A DNA stretch of 64,000 nucleotides, from the NCBI RefSeq assembly GCF_017654505.1, contig NC_054537.1, positions 74,174,118-74,238,117 on the forward strand. Direction: 5' to 3'. Origin of the DNA: Polyodon spathula (Eukaryota; Chordata; Actinopteri; Acipenseriformes; Polyodontidae). Numbering within the stretch: position 1 is the stretch's first letter; each line of letters begins with the position of its first letter. The notes beneath the pieces were generated by a model. The model was not told where the DNA came from. It ran no database searches and worked only from the letters and a program-made list of their open reading frames with translations. Positions 1-12,537 of this stretch are shown here, one piece after another. Made by a program: the position numbers and the translations under genes.

Positions 1-984
1 TGACATAAATACCTGAACATTTAAGAAGTCTTAATTCAAAGGTATAGTAATTGGTTTAAAGATAAAACAATTAACTGTTCTATTTATCTGCCTACACAGA
101 AGTTGTGCGATTGAAATAGTGTTCATCTACCTTCTCTGCAAGTTTATTCCACAACATAAATTTAAAATAGATGTTTTTGTGTTTTCAGTCTATGTTTGTG
201 TCTCAACTGCGTCAAGGCATTTTGCTTTGAAATTCTCAGAGTTAGCATTGTGGTATTGGATCATTTTTCATATCCATTGTTAAACTGTCAGGATGTCATA
301 GCTGATCCACGAAGCTGTTAGATCAGTACAAATGTGTAAATCATCTCAGAGCTGACACACTCATTTAATTTATGCAGCCCTGCTAAACCTGTATGCTTAT
401 TAATTTCAAACCCCTCTGTTTATAGACTGGGACTTTGTTTTTATTAACATGGATATTCCATATGATTTCCCTCAGCAGCCTGTTGACTGCCTGCCTGGCA
501 CTTTGTCATTTATCATCATATGCTATATTTGTCAATCTAGTGAGTTCTTTGAATAAACAGTCCTCAAGAAATTACTTTGCATAAAAAGGGTCCAGTAGCT
601 CATATGCAATCCCGGTTCCACCCCTGGAGTCTATGTTATTGTTTTTCATCTGTGAAATAAAGTAAGAGGTACTTAATGTACCAAAAACAATTTGTACAGA
701 CATTATTTTACCAATTGAAAGCGCGTATGCCTCACTGAGGTCTCCCTTATCTAACTCTGGCTAATACATTTTCATGCTGTGCTCTGATGGCTTCATTTTA
801 CAGTTGAGAAGATCAGCCGCTCCATGCTGAGTTAGAAATGGGACCCTAGTCCCTTTGGTCCACAGAGTGTGCGTGGGTAAGTGTGCAGAACAAATACTGA
901 AAAGACTTTAAAAGTTAACATCTTTTCTTTTTCTTTCAACAGTTTACTCAGTTTTCTGTCAATGTTGGATTTTCAATATTATAT

Positions 985-1033
<49 letters not shown>

Positions 1034-3780
1034 ATATATATATATATAATAGGTTATTGTATATTAGATGTGTCAGGGGCAGTAGGTTTCCCCGTCGTCT
1101 TGAGGTTAGATTAGGTTGGTGTTGTTTTTCTGTGATACTGTGTATCATACAACATCATTGGAATTTAGTAAATAACAGGTATGTTTATGTTGATGAGCTA
1201 GTACTACAAGACCTAAATAATATAATCATACATATTGTTTAAAGAATACTAATTTCACTCATGTGAAGTGTGACATGTATTGCTCCTGTTGGACAGCAGT
1301 TTGTTTCATCTCACAATTTTTACTACCAAACACATAAGGCAGATAAGATTATAGTGGTAGTGTTTGGGGGGGCCTGCAGGCCTGTAAGACAAACTCTCTG
1401 TAGATGTGTTTGTGCCTTTGGTCTCACGCCTCCGGGGACCATTGTCATGCTTGAACTCTTTAGATGTTGTACACATTTTAACACTGGTTTCTTATTCATA
1501 GCGGGGTCTGCTGGGAACGGTACATGTGGTGACTGCTTAGTTCTTTCTGGCAATCGACTGCTTTCTGTACATCAGTTCAGTTCTCACACCACAAAGCTGC
1601 TGTGCCAATAATGTCCCCACATGGTTACCACACCAACAGTATGAATTGAAAAAACATTTTAGTTGAGGTTGCATATTAAACTTGATTCATTCTCAATTAC
1701 TATTAGTACTTAAGTTAGACAAATGTTTTAGCTATATCTTCAACAAGAATTGTTTTGGAGTTACACTAACGTGGTACTGAATTTGATAAGAATATGTAAT
1801 AAACCTTTAATAATGTTTTCTGAATGTTTCATTGCAGTCTAGACAAACACATTTAGGTTGTTAACATAATACACAGATACTGGTCATCTATTTTGTTTAA
1901 AACATTAAGAAAGGGAAATAGAACATTTAATTAGATGACTGATTATAAAAAAGAAGCCTGTAGGAAGACAACTTTTCTTATTACTGATTTCAATAAAAAA
2001 AAAAAAAAAAAAAACTTTAAAAACATCCTTGCATTTTGAGTAGAAATGGCATTTTGAGCAGAAATAGACAGACTGATCTAATAATGTTGTCTGTGGTTGA
2101 TACAGAGTAAACCTGAACTGTATGACGTCTCTAGTGATTAGTTTCTGTTCTACATGTACTATACATTTTATATGTGATCCATGCCTTCAAACATACAGTT
2201 GTGTATATACTGTAAAAAAACAACAAAAAAAAACATACTGTAGTGCCAGATTTATTAACATTATCTACTATATGGAGAAAAAACATACTAAACACTTTGC
2301 AATATGTATAATAAATGTAGTACATGTACTGTACATACCCTGGTCTATCAATCCCAGATTTTTAAGTGTCTACAGCATCAAGCCAATCATTCAAGACAAA
2401 GATACAATGCTTTTCCCTGGACGTGGTAGTGTCTTACCCATACAGAAAGAACTTATATTTCACATATATAAAATGCAATATATGTTACACTTATATGTTC
2501 TTATTTCTCTTCATTTGGTTTTTATGTGTACACATATATGTTCATCTATACATTACATAAGGATTGCTTATGAAATTGGCCTGAAGTTATAGTTTTTTAC
2601 AATAAGGATTTTATGTGTTAGTATAAATAGTTAACTATAAAAATATAACTTTATAGTTTAAATATATGTTTTCTATAATCTATGAGTGTTTTTTTTTATC
2701 TTTATATGAAAATATACCTCTTCATTTGGTGAATGTTTTATATAAATGACTACGTATGTTCATTTATCCATTGCCCAATTAAGCAAAATGTGAAAATTAA
2801 TATTAGAATATACACACCATTTATATAACATGTATATACTTACACACTGTAATCAGAGTATAAAATGCGAAACTGTAACACTTTCATATAAATATAATTC
2901 CTAGGATTTGTCCTTTACAGAAAAGACAACACAAGCTATATAGATAGCAGTTAATAAAGATGAGTAAACTGAAAATATGCCCCTGTGTATTGTAGTAACT
3001 GATAGACAATCTAATATTTATTCAAGGGTTGTTTTCTGGTAAAATGTTACAATGAGATGATATGGGTGCTAAAGTAGCTTTAATTGTGTCTTGTGTAACT
3101 AAGCTATCTTGTATATTATATGACCTGCGTGTTTGTATACGCTTTTCAGGTAAAAAGCAGCTTTAAGCAGAAAGTGATTTTATGCTATTTACAAAAATGT
3201 TTATGGTGTATGATAAAAAAATATAAATTGATAATTTTTTAATTAATTTTTTAATAAAGAAAAAAAATCTTGTAATTCTTCTAGTTATTTTCATATTTGG
3301 AATCAGTGCATTAACATTTTTGTGAACATTTTTAACGTATACCTTATTTACTCTATCTGTCTACATACACACACATTAATCATTTTATGGCATACAAATC
3401 AAGTTGGATGATATAATTAATTTGATCATGTATGTTCCTGTTTTGCTTATATTTAAAACACATTAAGAACATATACACATCAGTATATGGATATGTGATG
3501 CATGTATGTAACATATAAAACGGTATGCATTACATATATTTATAATATATTGAAAATATGTGTTCTTTCCATATGGGTAGTTACTTGGGAAAAGTAAAAA
3601 GAAATAGACTCTGCTGTAACAATGCTTAGTATTACAAACTAAAGTAGGTCAAAAGTAAGTGCCGCCAGCTACTTACCTGTCACAACACTATTGCAATGTG
3701 GTAATGCAAACATTTTAAAATGTCACAAGGTTGCAATCCTGTTTTTTCTTACCAGCTTTGAATGAAATGCATTTCATAGT
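1..3780. other. AT-rich non-coding stretch
   Basis: No reading frame here looks like a protein of any family I know; the longest open frames are low-complexity or AT-driven. Visible content is an AT dinucleotide tract (976-1050), a poly-A run near 1995-2014 and scattered A/T runs. Around 601-680 there is a faint resemblance to a MIR/CORE-type SINE (a CATCTGTGAAATAAAGT stretch), too weak to annotate. Otherwise I see nothing in this stretch. Confidence 0.7.
976..1050. repeat. (AT)n microsatellite
   Basis: Interrupted AT/TA dinucleotide repeat with a few AAT interruptions. It is self-complementary and probably length-polymorphic. Confidence 0.95.
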
Positions 3781-3781
3781 C

Positions 3782-3843
3782 TTGCCACCAGGTGGCAAAA
3801 GGCAACTGAAAGTGCATTAAACAAAACAGCAGGGGGTGCTGTG
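3782..3843. promoter_or_regulatory. Two CTCF-like motifs
   Basis: Seen: TTGCCACCAGGTGGCAA at 3782-3798, a near-perfect palindrome, and CAGCAGGGGGTGCTGTG at 3827-3843. The first resembles the CTCF core CCACnAGGTGGCAG, and the second is close to the classic CCAGCAGGGGGCGCTG form. Two such motifs within 62 bp of otherwise AT-rich DNA suggest an insulator or loop-anchor site. The match is by eye against a remembered consensus, and occupancy is not shown. Confidence 0.35.
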
Positions 3844-3849
3844 AACTTA

Positions 3850-6175
3850 ACGACTAAGATTTAAAGGCAATCGTAACATTTGTCAGCTAAGCCGCACATG
3901 ATTTAGAATCGAATGTTCATGCTTGTTCAAATGGGAGTTCTAGTCATTGTACCAAAGTCAGTGTAGCAGGCTCTATAAAAAGGCCTTACAAGTATAAATA
4001 CTGCACAGAACACTCACCCTTTTTTAAGCCTACAAAGAATGATCAAAACAAAGCACTGCACTTAATAATGCACGGAAGTCTAACGATAGTCGAAAGAACA
4101 ACAGTTTATATAGTCCAAAGATGGCACAAATCTTGCTATATAGGGACAATTTAACACTGAACTTACTGTGCATTGGTTGACATTTACTTTACTGTATTTT
4201 GTTGGCTTTTTCTGTTTGACCAAATTATAAAGTTCAGTACTGTATTTTGTTTTTAGAACATGGCCGTCTATATAACCTGATTTTCAGCGTGTGACACCTG
4301 CTGGTGAAACATTGTATTTCTTTAGTAATCTGCGACAAACCAGTATCTGATAACGTCCTCTGGCATGCAGAAGATGCAGGACAGGGTAACTAAACTGCAT
4401 ATTGCACTGGGCTAAATTTTGTCGTGGAGAATACCTCATCATACTTCTTCATTGTTATAGCTGCCACGGCTACCACTGTATGAGGAGTCATATCTGGCTT
4501 TCTTTTTTATAAAGTCAAACACTTTTGATTATGTTTTTCATTAGTTCTGTGATTTATTTTATGAGCTAAAAATTTCTAGGAAAGCAAGCTCCCTATGCCT
4601 AATATATTATGTCATTATTGTGTCTCTGTCTTCTCCTGGTCACCTGTGGAGTATCATCAGAGCCCTGCTGCTGTAGCCATAAACAAAGACATACAGAGAG
4701 ATCAACAAGCAACAGCAGGGAAAGGTAGTCTAGGGTCCTTCAATGGCTGGGATTATCATTTAGCCACTCAAATAACTAATATGAGCTTGAACAGGGGCAG
4801 TTACTCGCAAGTTCCAATAATAATGTTGGTTCTGTTTGTCCCTGTTTTCTGCAGAGTTTTATGAGAGCAAACTAAACCATCAAAAAACAACCCAGAACAT
4901 TAATTTGACTAGTAATACCTGCATATATGTGTTTACTATTACCTTTACAGTGCAATACTGACATTATTCTGCTAGCAGACAAAACTGTGCCTCTAATCGG
5001 TGTTCTGCATGTTGTTGTTTATGCATTTTTTTTTAATGATCTAATTTCCTGTTTATCTCTCACTATTAGATTTGCAGTTGCAGAAAGGTTGTTTTGATAG
5101 TCAGCATTTCCATTGAAAAGTAAGAACCATGCTCTACCTTAAATTACATTTTTAGCATTAGTTTTTTTTTTTTTTTTTTTTCAAAACAGTAAACCTTATA
5201 AGAAATGTAACTGACTTTCCTTACAGAAAAACAAAGTGTTTAGCAATTTAGAGCTGAGATACAGATTTTGCACAATACCTGTAAGTTTTTTTATCTTTTC
5301 ATGCATAAGTCTGCATGATTATTGAGCATGTTACCATATTTACCTTTACTATGATTTTAACCATACTATTCCTTATTACTGTGCTTTTACCTGAGTATAC
5401 CGTCACAAAAATGACATACAGTCTTCAAATATATAGGCGAAGGAAATAGGGTGTCATATTTATTCCCAAATAAGCTGCATGCAACTAATCACCTGTTTTC
5501 TGTTAGGCAAGAATTAAAACATATTTTTTTATTTAGCTGACTGTGCACAGAGTGGCAACTGTTTTCCATTTGATTGCAGAATGCAGTGCCAAATATCACC
5601 ATGTCTCCTGACTGATCTATATTTAGAGACAGTTAATGTCATCACTGACAACAAGTAACAACAGAAACAGTAAACTGTTGGCTTATTTGTTTCAAGACAA
5701 TTAGTCAATTATATATATAATTAAGTTCTTATAATATAAGTTCAGTAATATATTAGTGTGTATTATCAAATACAGTACAGTACTTAGCTTGAATCCACTA
5801 TAAGTTTGGGGTCTTAATATCTATTGAAACCCTGAGAGTACAAAATACCAGACACAACTAACAATTTCACATCACAGTAATCAGGTTTTTATTATTAACA
5901 TACAGATAACATTATACAGAGAAATTCACTGCTACTAGAGTTTATGAATTAGCCCTTATATAGAGTAACAGATAATGTAAAATACTTAGCTATTAGCTCT
6001 GGACAATTGGCGGTGTTAACCCTTTCCTGCGTTTTCCAACTGTGTCGAGTTTCACATTGTAAGGCACACATGTAACCCAAAACCCCACCCCAGTCCACAA
6101 TAGATACATTCTCCAACCCCCAAACTCTGCTGCACATTTCTCAGATGTGCTGATAACATGAGAGAGGGAGGGTGT
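3850..6175. other. Non-coding stretch
   Basis: No supportable gene. Contains poly-T runs (about 5162-5182) and AT-rich unique sequence. Open frames are short and have no recognisable domain. Confidence 0.65.
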
Positions 6176-6179
6176 AGGT

Positions 6180-6212
6180 AGAGAGAGAGAGAGAGAGAGA
6201 GAGACAGAAACA

Positions 6213-6260
<48 letters not shown>
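6180..6260. repeat. Compound (GA)n(CA)n microsatellite
   Basis: About 12 GA units followed by AGACAGAAACAGA and about 23 CA units. The repeat explains the Cys/Val-rich and Ser/Leu-rich frames on the minus strand, which are not genes. Confidence 0.97.
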
Positions 6261-6265
<5 letters not shown>

Positions 6266-8606
6266 AAACCACGATGCCCACACACACAAAGATGGAAATA
6301 AACTCCTATTGCATAGCACTTTCACCCAGCAACTATTCCTAAGCAACCATTACATGTATTGAACTAATTCAGTTATCAGCAGGAAATAGTTAGTAAATTA
6401 AATGATTATTAAAAGTATATTAGAAATACTAAACTTGTTAAAAGTACTAGCTGTTACATTCCCATGTGACAGTCTGGGACAGTTCAGTTACCTTTTAACT
6501 GTCTGTTTTACCAAAGTATAAGCATGAACTGTCTAAGTACCAGAATGCATTGCAATGTCAGTTAGAAAACTGAAGTGTCTCAAGTCAGTGAACTTGGAGT
6601 CATATAGTATCCCCAGATAAGGTCCTATCAAATTGTGGGTTAGTAGGTTATAAGCGATCAGCCAAGCCTTTAATATGAAGTTGATAGGTCACAGTGTCAC
6701 ATTACTTCTTAAGAATCAGGAAACGAAACACATGGCCAAAAAATAAAGCCTCCACAAACATAAAGCCAGTTAGAGACTCAGAAAACAGCATGATTGTAAT
6801 CAAAAATGGTAAAAATAAGTAATTCTGGAAACCTACAGTGCTGCTTTAAGAGATGAACACTTGTCAGTGTTTAATAGTTTATGTGATGCACATTTACTAT
6901 ATATTTATAGCAGTTTTCTATCTTTTTAATGGCCAGAGTTATCAGGCAGCCTTGCTTTGAGTGTTAAACACACACACACACACACACACACTCTGCCTTT
7001 AAAAAAGCCATTATAAACATGACTATTGTTATATAGTGGTAATTCTAATCTATGCCACAAATTATGAGGTTTAAAATAACCTTCCAAAATGTGGAGCATT
7101 GAGTAAAGTTAAAAAAGGTAATTTCTCATGGGTGGGATAAAACTGGTAGAACCCAAGATTCCAGCAAGTAACCTATTTCTACCACACAGTTTTAAGGACA
7201 ATTGCTTATTCCTCTGCCTTGTGCGGTAAGTCAGTATTAAAATATTTTTCAAATCCTTCTGAAAGGAGGTACCCAGGCAACAGGCACAGTGATGAAGTAC
7301 AGAAACATAAGTATTTGGTTTGATTGTGGTGGCAAAATCATTTCATAAAAATGAAACAGTATTATAAATGATATTTCTGCAATAGAACTGTGTGATAAAA
7401 AAAAAAATCAATACTAAGTTTAACCACTGTACTTATGGGGGGCCAAAGAAAACTCATTTTTTAGTACAGTTAGTTTTTTTTTTTACCCACCTTTGGACTT
7501 GCTTCAATATATCGGCAGGTTTCAACCTCTTTTTTGTGATTATTATTATTCAAGCATGTATTTATAAGTATTATAGACAGCAAACCTAGAATAAAACTGA
7601 TAGTCTATTACAAAAATACATCAATCCAGATTGATTTTTTTTTTTACTTACAGCATTCTGTCTGGAGAGCTTTTGTTTTATATGACTCATTACATGTGTG
7701 TAAATGTTTTCCTTTCCATGTGATTTGTATTTCTTTTGACAGTAAGAAGTATGTGAAATAAAAGTCCTTGACTTGCTCCACAATACACACAAGTTATCGC
7801 TCGAAAAAAAAAAAAAAACACACACCATGTTCTGAGCGAAGATGAACTGCAAACAGATGGCTTTTCCTAGACATGTCTTTCTGGCCTTTTGCTCTGTTAT
7901 TTAAAACAACCACTGGACCAAGACAATACATGAAAGAATTCCCAGCATGTTTAACAGAATGAAGTAGTGAAGTGGGTGGCCCAATGTCCACAATGACCAG
8001 TTTTGAACCTGAACTTGAAATGAGCTGTGGAAGCATAGTTATTCTTAACCTCCATAAAAAGTCTAATGTTTACAAGAATTCCAACATTTGTTTAACTAAT
8101 ATGGATTATTGAAGTAATGTATTTTAGGTTAGCTTTTCTTTGACTACAGTAGGCCAATATACTGTAAGGTCTGAGGCCTGTTGCTGGATTCCAGTCTACA
8201 TTCCTCAAATTGGTAAATGGGAACTATAGACAAATGTGTTTAAGAAATTAACAACACTAGCCATGTGTAACACCAGCCAAGGAGAACAAGATTCAAACGA
8301 GTTGGGAAATTTAGGCTTGTTATCAACACTGTGAGAAGAATTGAATTTCTATTTATGGACACCACATGATTTGTAGGAAATTGGTTGTCAAGAACAAAAC
8401 TGTGTCTCACTGCTAAATAAATTAAAAATAATAATGTTTGAAATGTACTTCTGAGTTGTATGTGCCAACTGTGTATAGAAGAAATCCAAGTTGAACATTC
8501 CACACATTTTAACAATATACCTCATGCATATACATGTTCTAAGTTGAATGCCTTACTAGACGGTACAGCCCATTTACGAGGGTCCGATTACTGTTAGATA
8601 AAGGAA
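6261..8606. other. Non-coding stretch
   Basis: Unique AT-rich sequence with an (AC)n tract at 6968-6991 and poly-T/poly-A runs near 7474 and 7804. No gene is supportable. Confidence 0.65.
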
Positions 8607-8992
8607 GTGTTGATTGTGAAACAAGATCACTTTAGTTTTTTCTAAAGTTGATTGAGACTATGATTCTGTCTCATTGATATTGTAGAAAAAAAGGCAGCTC
8701 CTTATTTTTATTTCAAATCAAACACAAAAAGTAAGTTCAGTTAAATTGCTTTTCCTGGTTTTAGAGTCTTAATGACTCGTTGCAAAATGTTATAACCTGT
8801 TTTGGAAATAATAGTTTCCTCTTAATTCCGATTTAATTAAATCAATTTAACTTCACTTGTTGTTTGTGTTCGGTTTGAATTAAAAGATAAGGAGCTGCCT
8901 TTATTTTTTACATTATCAATAAAACAGAATCATCGTCTCATTCAAGTTATGGGAGAAAAAAAACAAAAGTGATCTTGTTTCACAATCAACTC
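8607..8992. mobile_element. Foldback (long inverted-repeat) element
   Basis: Seen: the segment starting GTGTTGATTGTGAAACAAGA at 8607 recurs in reverse complement ending at 8992. Homology continues for about 150 bp on each side; both arms carry GGCAGCTCCTTAT, ATGATTCTGT and AAACAAGATCACTTT in the same order. The spacer is about 85 bp. The arms have diverged by substitutions and small indels, so it is not a recent assembly artefact. This is the structure of a foldback MITE or of an inverted duplication. Flanks show no clear target duplication (AAAGGAA on the left, TCTTTTCC on the right). No coding capacity. If transcribed it would fold into a hairpin of about 150 bp. Confidence 0.8.
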
Positions 8993-9225
8993 TTTTCCAA
9001 GAGTTTAATTAAAAAACACTGTTGGTTCAATATAACTTTAAAGGGATATCACGTGACCAAAAAAAAAAAAACCCGAAACCAAAGAGCCCTATGGATATGT
9101 TATAAGACCATTCAGTTCAGGCAACTTGTACACAAAGCAAAACTAAGTTCACAATAATTCTTCCTTTTTTGTTTGTGTCTTTACTTTTTGGGAAAATGTA
9201 AGTGAATAAAAAAAAAATATATTGA

Positions 9226-9392
9226 ACTGCGGCTGACTCACTGTGTGTCCTTAAGCAAGTCACTTAACCCCCTTGTGCTCCGTCTTTCAGGTGAGATGTT
9301 CTTGTAAGTCACTCTGCATCTGATGCATAGTTCACACACCCTAGTCTCTGTAAGTCACCTTGGATAAAGGTGTCTGCTGAAATAAAAACAAA
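9226..9392 (+). mobile_element. SINE with L2-type 3' tail
   Basis: Seen: TTAAGCAAGTCACTTAACCC near 9252 and, about 80 bp on, CTCTGTAAGTCACCTTGGAT followed by AAAGGTGTCTGCTGAAATAAA and an A-rich end. This CACTTAACC ... TTGGATAAAGGCGTCTGCTAAATAAA layout is the known 3' part of fish L2-tailed SINEs (V-SINE/HE1-like). The tRNA-like head is absent or not recognisable, so this is a truncated copy. No TSD was identified. Confidence 0.75.
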
Positions 9393-9557
9393 CAAAACCA
9401 AAAAAAAAATGTCCCTCTTTAAACCAAGAGCTACAAAATAAAATATTAGCACTACAATATTTCCTATCACTTTTGTCTTGTATTAAAGATCTTCTGGAAC
9501 CTTTGCTTGTATTTTAGACTTTAATTATGATATTTCAATACGCTACATCTAATAAGT

Positions 9558-9683
9558 TACCGTTGCTTCCTGGTATCTAATAATTTCCTGTGCTGTATAT
9601 CCATTTCCACCCATTGGTACAGCTGTAATCAGATCACAAGACCTATAGCATTGGCAGTATTTTGGTATTAGGAAGCAACGGTA
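9558..9683. mobile_element. Short MITE with 17-18 bp terminal inverted repeats
   Basis: The 122-bp body (9560-9681) starts CCGTTGCTTCCTGGTATCTA and ends in its inverted counterpart TTGGTATTAGGAAGCAACGG. It is flanked by TA on both sides, consistent with a Tc1/mariner-type TA target duplication. No coding capacity. Size and TIRs fit a non-autonomous DNA transposon; the family is unassigned. Confidence 0.65.
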
Positions 9684-10976
9684 TAATACGATTTCCATCA
9701 CAATGGAAAAGACCAGTAATAAGGTTGATCACACTTAAATAATTAAGAAAATTGATTTCAAAGCCTTGTTTATCACTGCTTCAAAAGAGAAGACTGTATT
9801 GTACCTTGAGGTTAATTTACAAAAACCAGCACATGCCTCAGATTTTATAGATGATATAATGTCAGTAAAGTTCCCTTAATCCAAAACAACTATAGGGTCT
9901 CCTAGAGGCGCAGGGTATCTGAAGAGTTCTACAGCAGAAAAAGAGGAGTGGAAAGAAATGATGTTTTATAAAGGGAAAGAATCACTGCAAACATCAAAAC
10001 TGGCTGTGATTTAAATTCCTGACTGAACAGCTCACTTCAGTTACAAGACATTCCTTCCATAAATCGCTGAATACTGTCTTTCAAGTCATAATTTGTCTAT
10101 TACTTTTAACAGGTTGAGTAGTAGTCTGTAAAGCTGGTTCATACTCCAGCTAGGATAATAATTGGTGTGAAATTGTGTTATGGACAGCTGAAAGGTAAGG
10201 ATGTGAATAGAGGATCAGCTGCTGAGGATCTTGTTTTCCACCCTGTCAGGTTTTTTTTTTTTTTTTTTTTTGACCCAGCTATGGATTTGTTGTCATCGTC
10301 TCCTGATGATCTTGCTGCCACCCCTGTCAGAAAAATGAATTTTTCACTCTCCACTTGACTGACTCCATTTGTTGGGGTGTAAAATGCTACTCTCCAGCTT
10401 GCTCACTCATCTGTTAGTGCTTCCTGTCTGCTAGAGCTGTATGAAAAAGAAAATGTCAGGCAACAGGGCTAGGGAAGCACTAGGGGCTCTGACGCCAGAG
10501 AGGGTCCCACACACATACAGAAATAAAATTGCAAATATGAGTAAATGTACCAGTTCAGTGCCAGCTATCCTACTCAAGCAGCCTTTAGGGCTAGAAGTGT
10601 TTATTTTTCATTAAACTAAATTAAAATGTATGTGTGCAGTGCAGTGAAACCTTTCAGATCTTCCCTTGTTTCTTTTCCTGCTTGCATCCTGTACCCTTTG
10701 TCCCGCCTCTTCTTACTTTCTATTTGCTTCCGTCTTCCCCAGTTCTTCGTAAAGCCGAAAGCTATTGGCTGATCTTGACATACAATTATAAAATTTGTCC
10801 AATTAAAGACATTCTATAATTGGCACATTTTGTCGAGCCTTATTACCATAACGTTATAATTATACAATTTGAAACCATCAAAAATTAAACCTGCCACACC
10901 ATGCCAGCGTAAAAAATGTAGCGGCATGGTCAGATGCTTTTTCTTATCTCAGAAATGTGTTTAATTAGGCCCCCCC

Positions 10977-10977
<1 letters not shown>
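9684..10977. other. Non-coding stretch
   Basis: No gene recognised. Poly-T at about 10251-10271. The short open frames here are uncharacteristic and unsupported. Confidence 0.6.

Positions 10978-11046
<69 letters not shown>
10978..11046. repeat. (TA)n microsatellite
   Basis: About 34 uninterrupted TA units. Self-complementary, so it can extrude as a cruciform. Confidence 0.97.
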
Positions 11047-11050
<4 letters not shown>

Positions 11051-11542
11051 GTTGGGGGATTTGTGGGGCCCTACAGTACATGATGCAGTATATACCGTGT
11101 GAAAGTGTTTCCAGGTTTTTTTGTCCAACCCCAGAGAAAAGAAAGACATTTTATTGTTGACAGTATTCTTCCATTTCTTCTCTTTTTTAGCATGGAATCT
11201 TTATCAAACTTAGATAAAATGTGTTTTATTGCATATTTCTTAGAATATCATGCTTTTTAACACTGACAAAGAATGTGTTTGAAAAAGTTGTTGATACATG
11301 GGCTCTGGGGCCAGGGAGGGGGGCATGCCTCCTCACTTTTTGCCAAAAGAAACATGTACACTGTGGAAAAAAAGGTGATTGTATAGCACACAATGTTTAG
11401 TTGCGGTTCTACTCTGCATCCTGCAGAAAAAGAGGCACTCATTTTATCATATAAGAACCTACCTTACTATCCCGATGTCCAATGCGACTGCTGAGCACAG
11501 CTTTTCATGCCTTTGAACTCTGAAAACATATCTACGATCTAC

Positions 11543-11777
11543 GGAGCCATTAATTGAATACGTGATTAAATGATTAATTAGGCTCCAGGCACAGGTGTAT
11601 TTAAAGGGTGATCACAGCTGTTACTAGTCAGGTAGTGATGGTGAAGGAACGCTGCTGGTTTTGCAGTTTGTTGTTTTTGTAGTGTATGTATTTGTATTGC
11701 TGTAAATAAATGCACACAAACGCTTAAACGGTAGCATTTCCGGTCTCTGAGTCTCCTTGCCAACACGACCCTGTCAC
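11543..11777 (+). mobile_element. LTR fragment (U3 end to U5)
   Basis: Order of signals: an inverted repeat GGAGCC (11543-11548) / GGCTCC (11581-11586) enclosing TTAATT-rich sequence; the TATA-like TATTTAAAG at 11598-11606; AATAAA at 11705-11710; and an end CCTGTCAC at about 11770-11777, close to the usual ...CTGTCACA LTR end. No upstream TGTGAC start was found, so the copy is 5' truncated or decayed. The assignment rests on architecture shared with the LTRs at 17.7 and 32.6 kb. Confidence 0.5.
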
Positions 11778-12537
11778 TTTATGTACAAGAGGCATTGTCA
11801 AAGCCCGAAAACTGCAGTTTACAAATACTCTGTGCCTCTGTCTGTAACAACCAGTTGTGTTTGTGTCTGAACTGCACAGTGAACTGTCTCATGCGCAGAG
11901 CAGCACTCCAAGGTGAACTCAAAGCATTTCAATGTTTTTTTTTTCTTCTTATAAAGATATTGGGGGTAAAAAAATAAATTTTGGTTGATAGCTGTTGTCT
12001 CTGGAAAATATTCATGTCCTTAATATGTTTAGAACTACAATGCCAATAAGTACAAGTTCTGATAGTTTGCAGTTTTGTCTTTCTTTTTTTTTTATATTTA
12101 CAAAATTAATGTTCATTCAGGGGGAGAGAGTTGCATAGTCACATTAACGGTTACACTCTGGTATACCTGATGTACTGTACTTGACATATGTTGATGAGAG
12201 CTGTGCATTAGTTCTTTGCTTTAAAAAGTATCCATGATGTGATGATAAAAAAACACAAATAGATTAATTAAGACACCTGTGATGTTTTCACCCCATACCA
12301 AGTTGCTCTATAAGGGAATGGATAGGTTAAGGGGGCTTACTAAATATTCAATGCATAGATATCCCAGCTACAGACATGTCAAGGCCTAAAGATTCACATC
12401 AGTGAGACCCCTACTGAAAAACCTTAAACCCAGACCACTAGATTTCCTTTTGGGGGGATCGAGATTTTTGCACATGGCTGACATTTTTTTATAACACTTA
12501 GTTCAAACCCCTAAAACGCCACTGGCTTAGACTTAAA

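Noticed and set aside
601..680. MIR/CORE-SINE-like stretch
   Set aside because: Similarity is limited to a short CATCTGTGAAAT segment; no tRNA head or LINE tail.
1270..1611. 113-codon open frame, possible host exon
   Set aside because: No recognisable domain, no convincing splice sites, and an overlapping open frame on the other strand.
2122..2592. 156-codon open frame
   Set aside because: Composition reflects AT-rich sequence (Ile/Tyr/Cys/His-rich) with no similarity I can recognise.
5993..6346. Cys/Val and Ser/Leu repeat proteins on the minus strand
   Set aside because: Translations of the GA/CA microsatellite.
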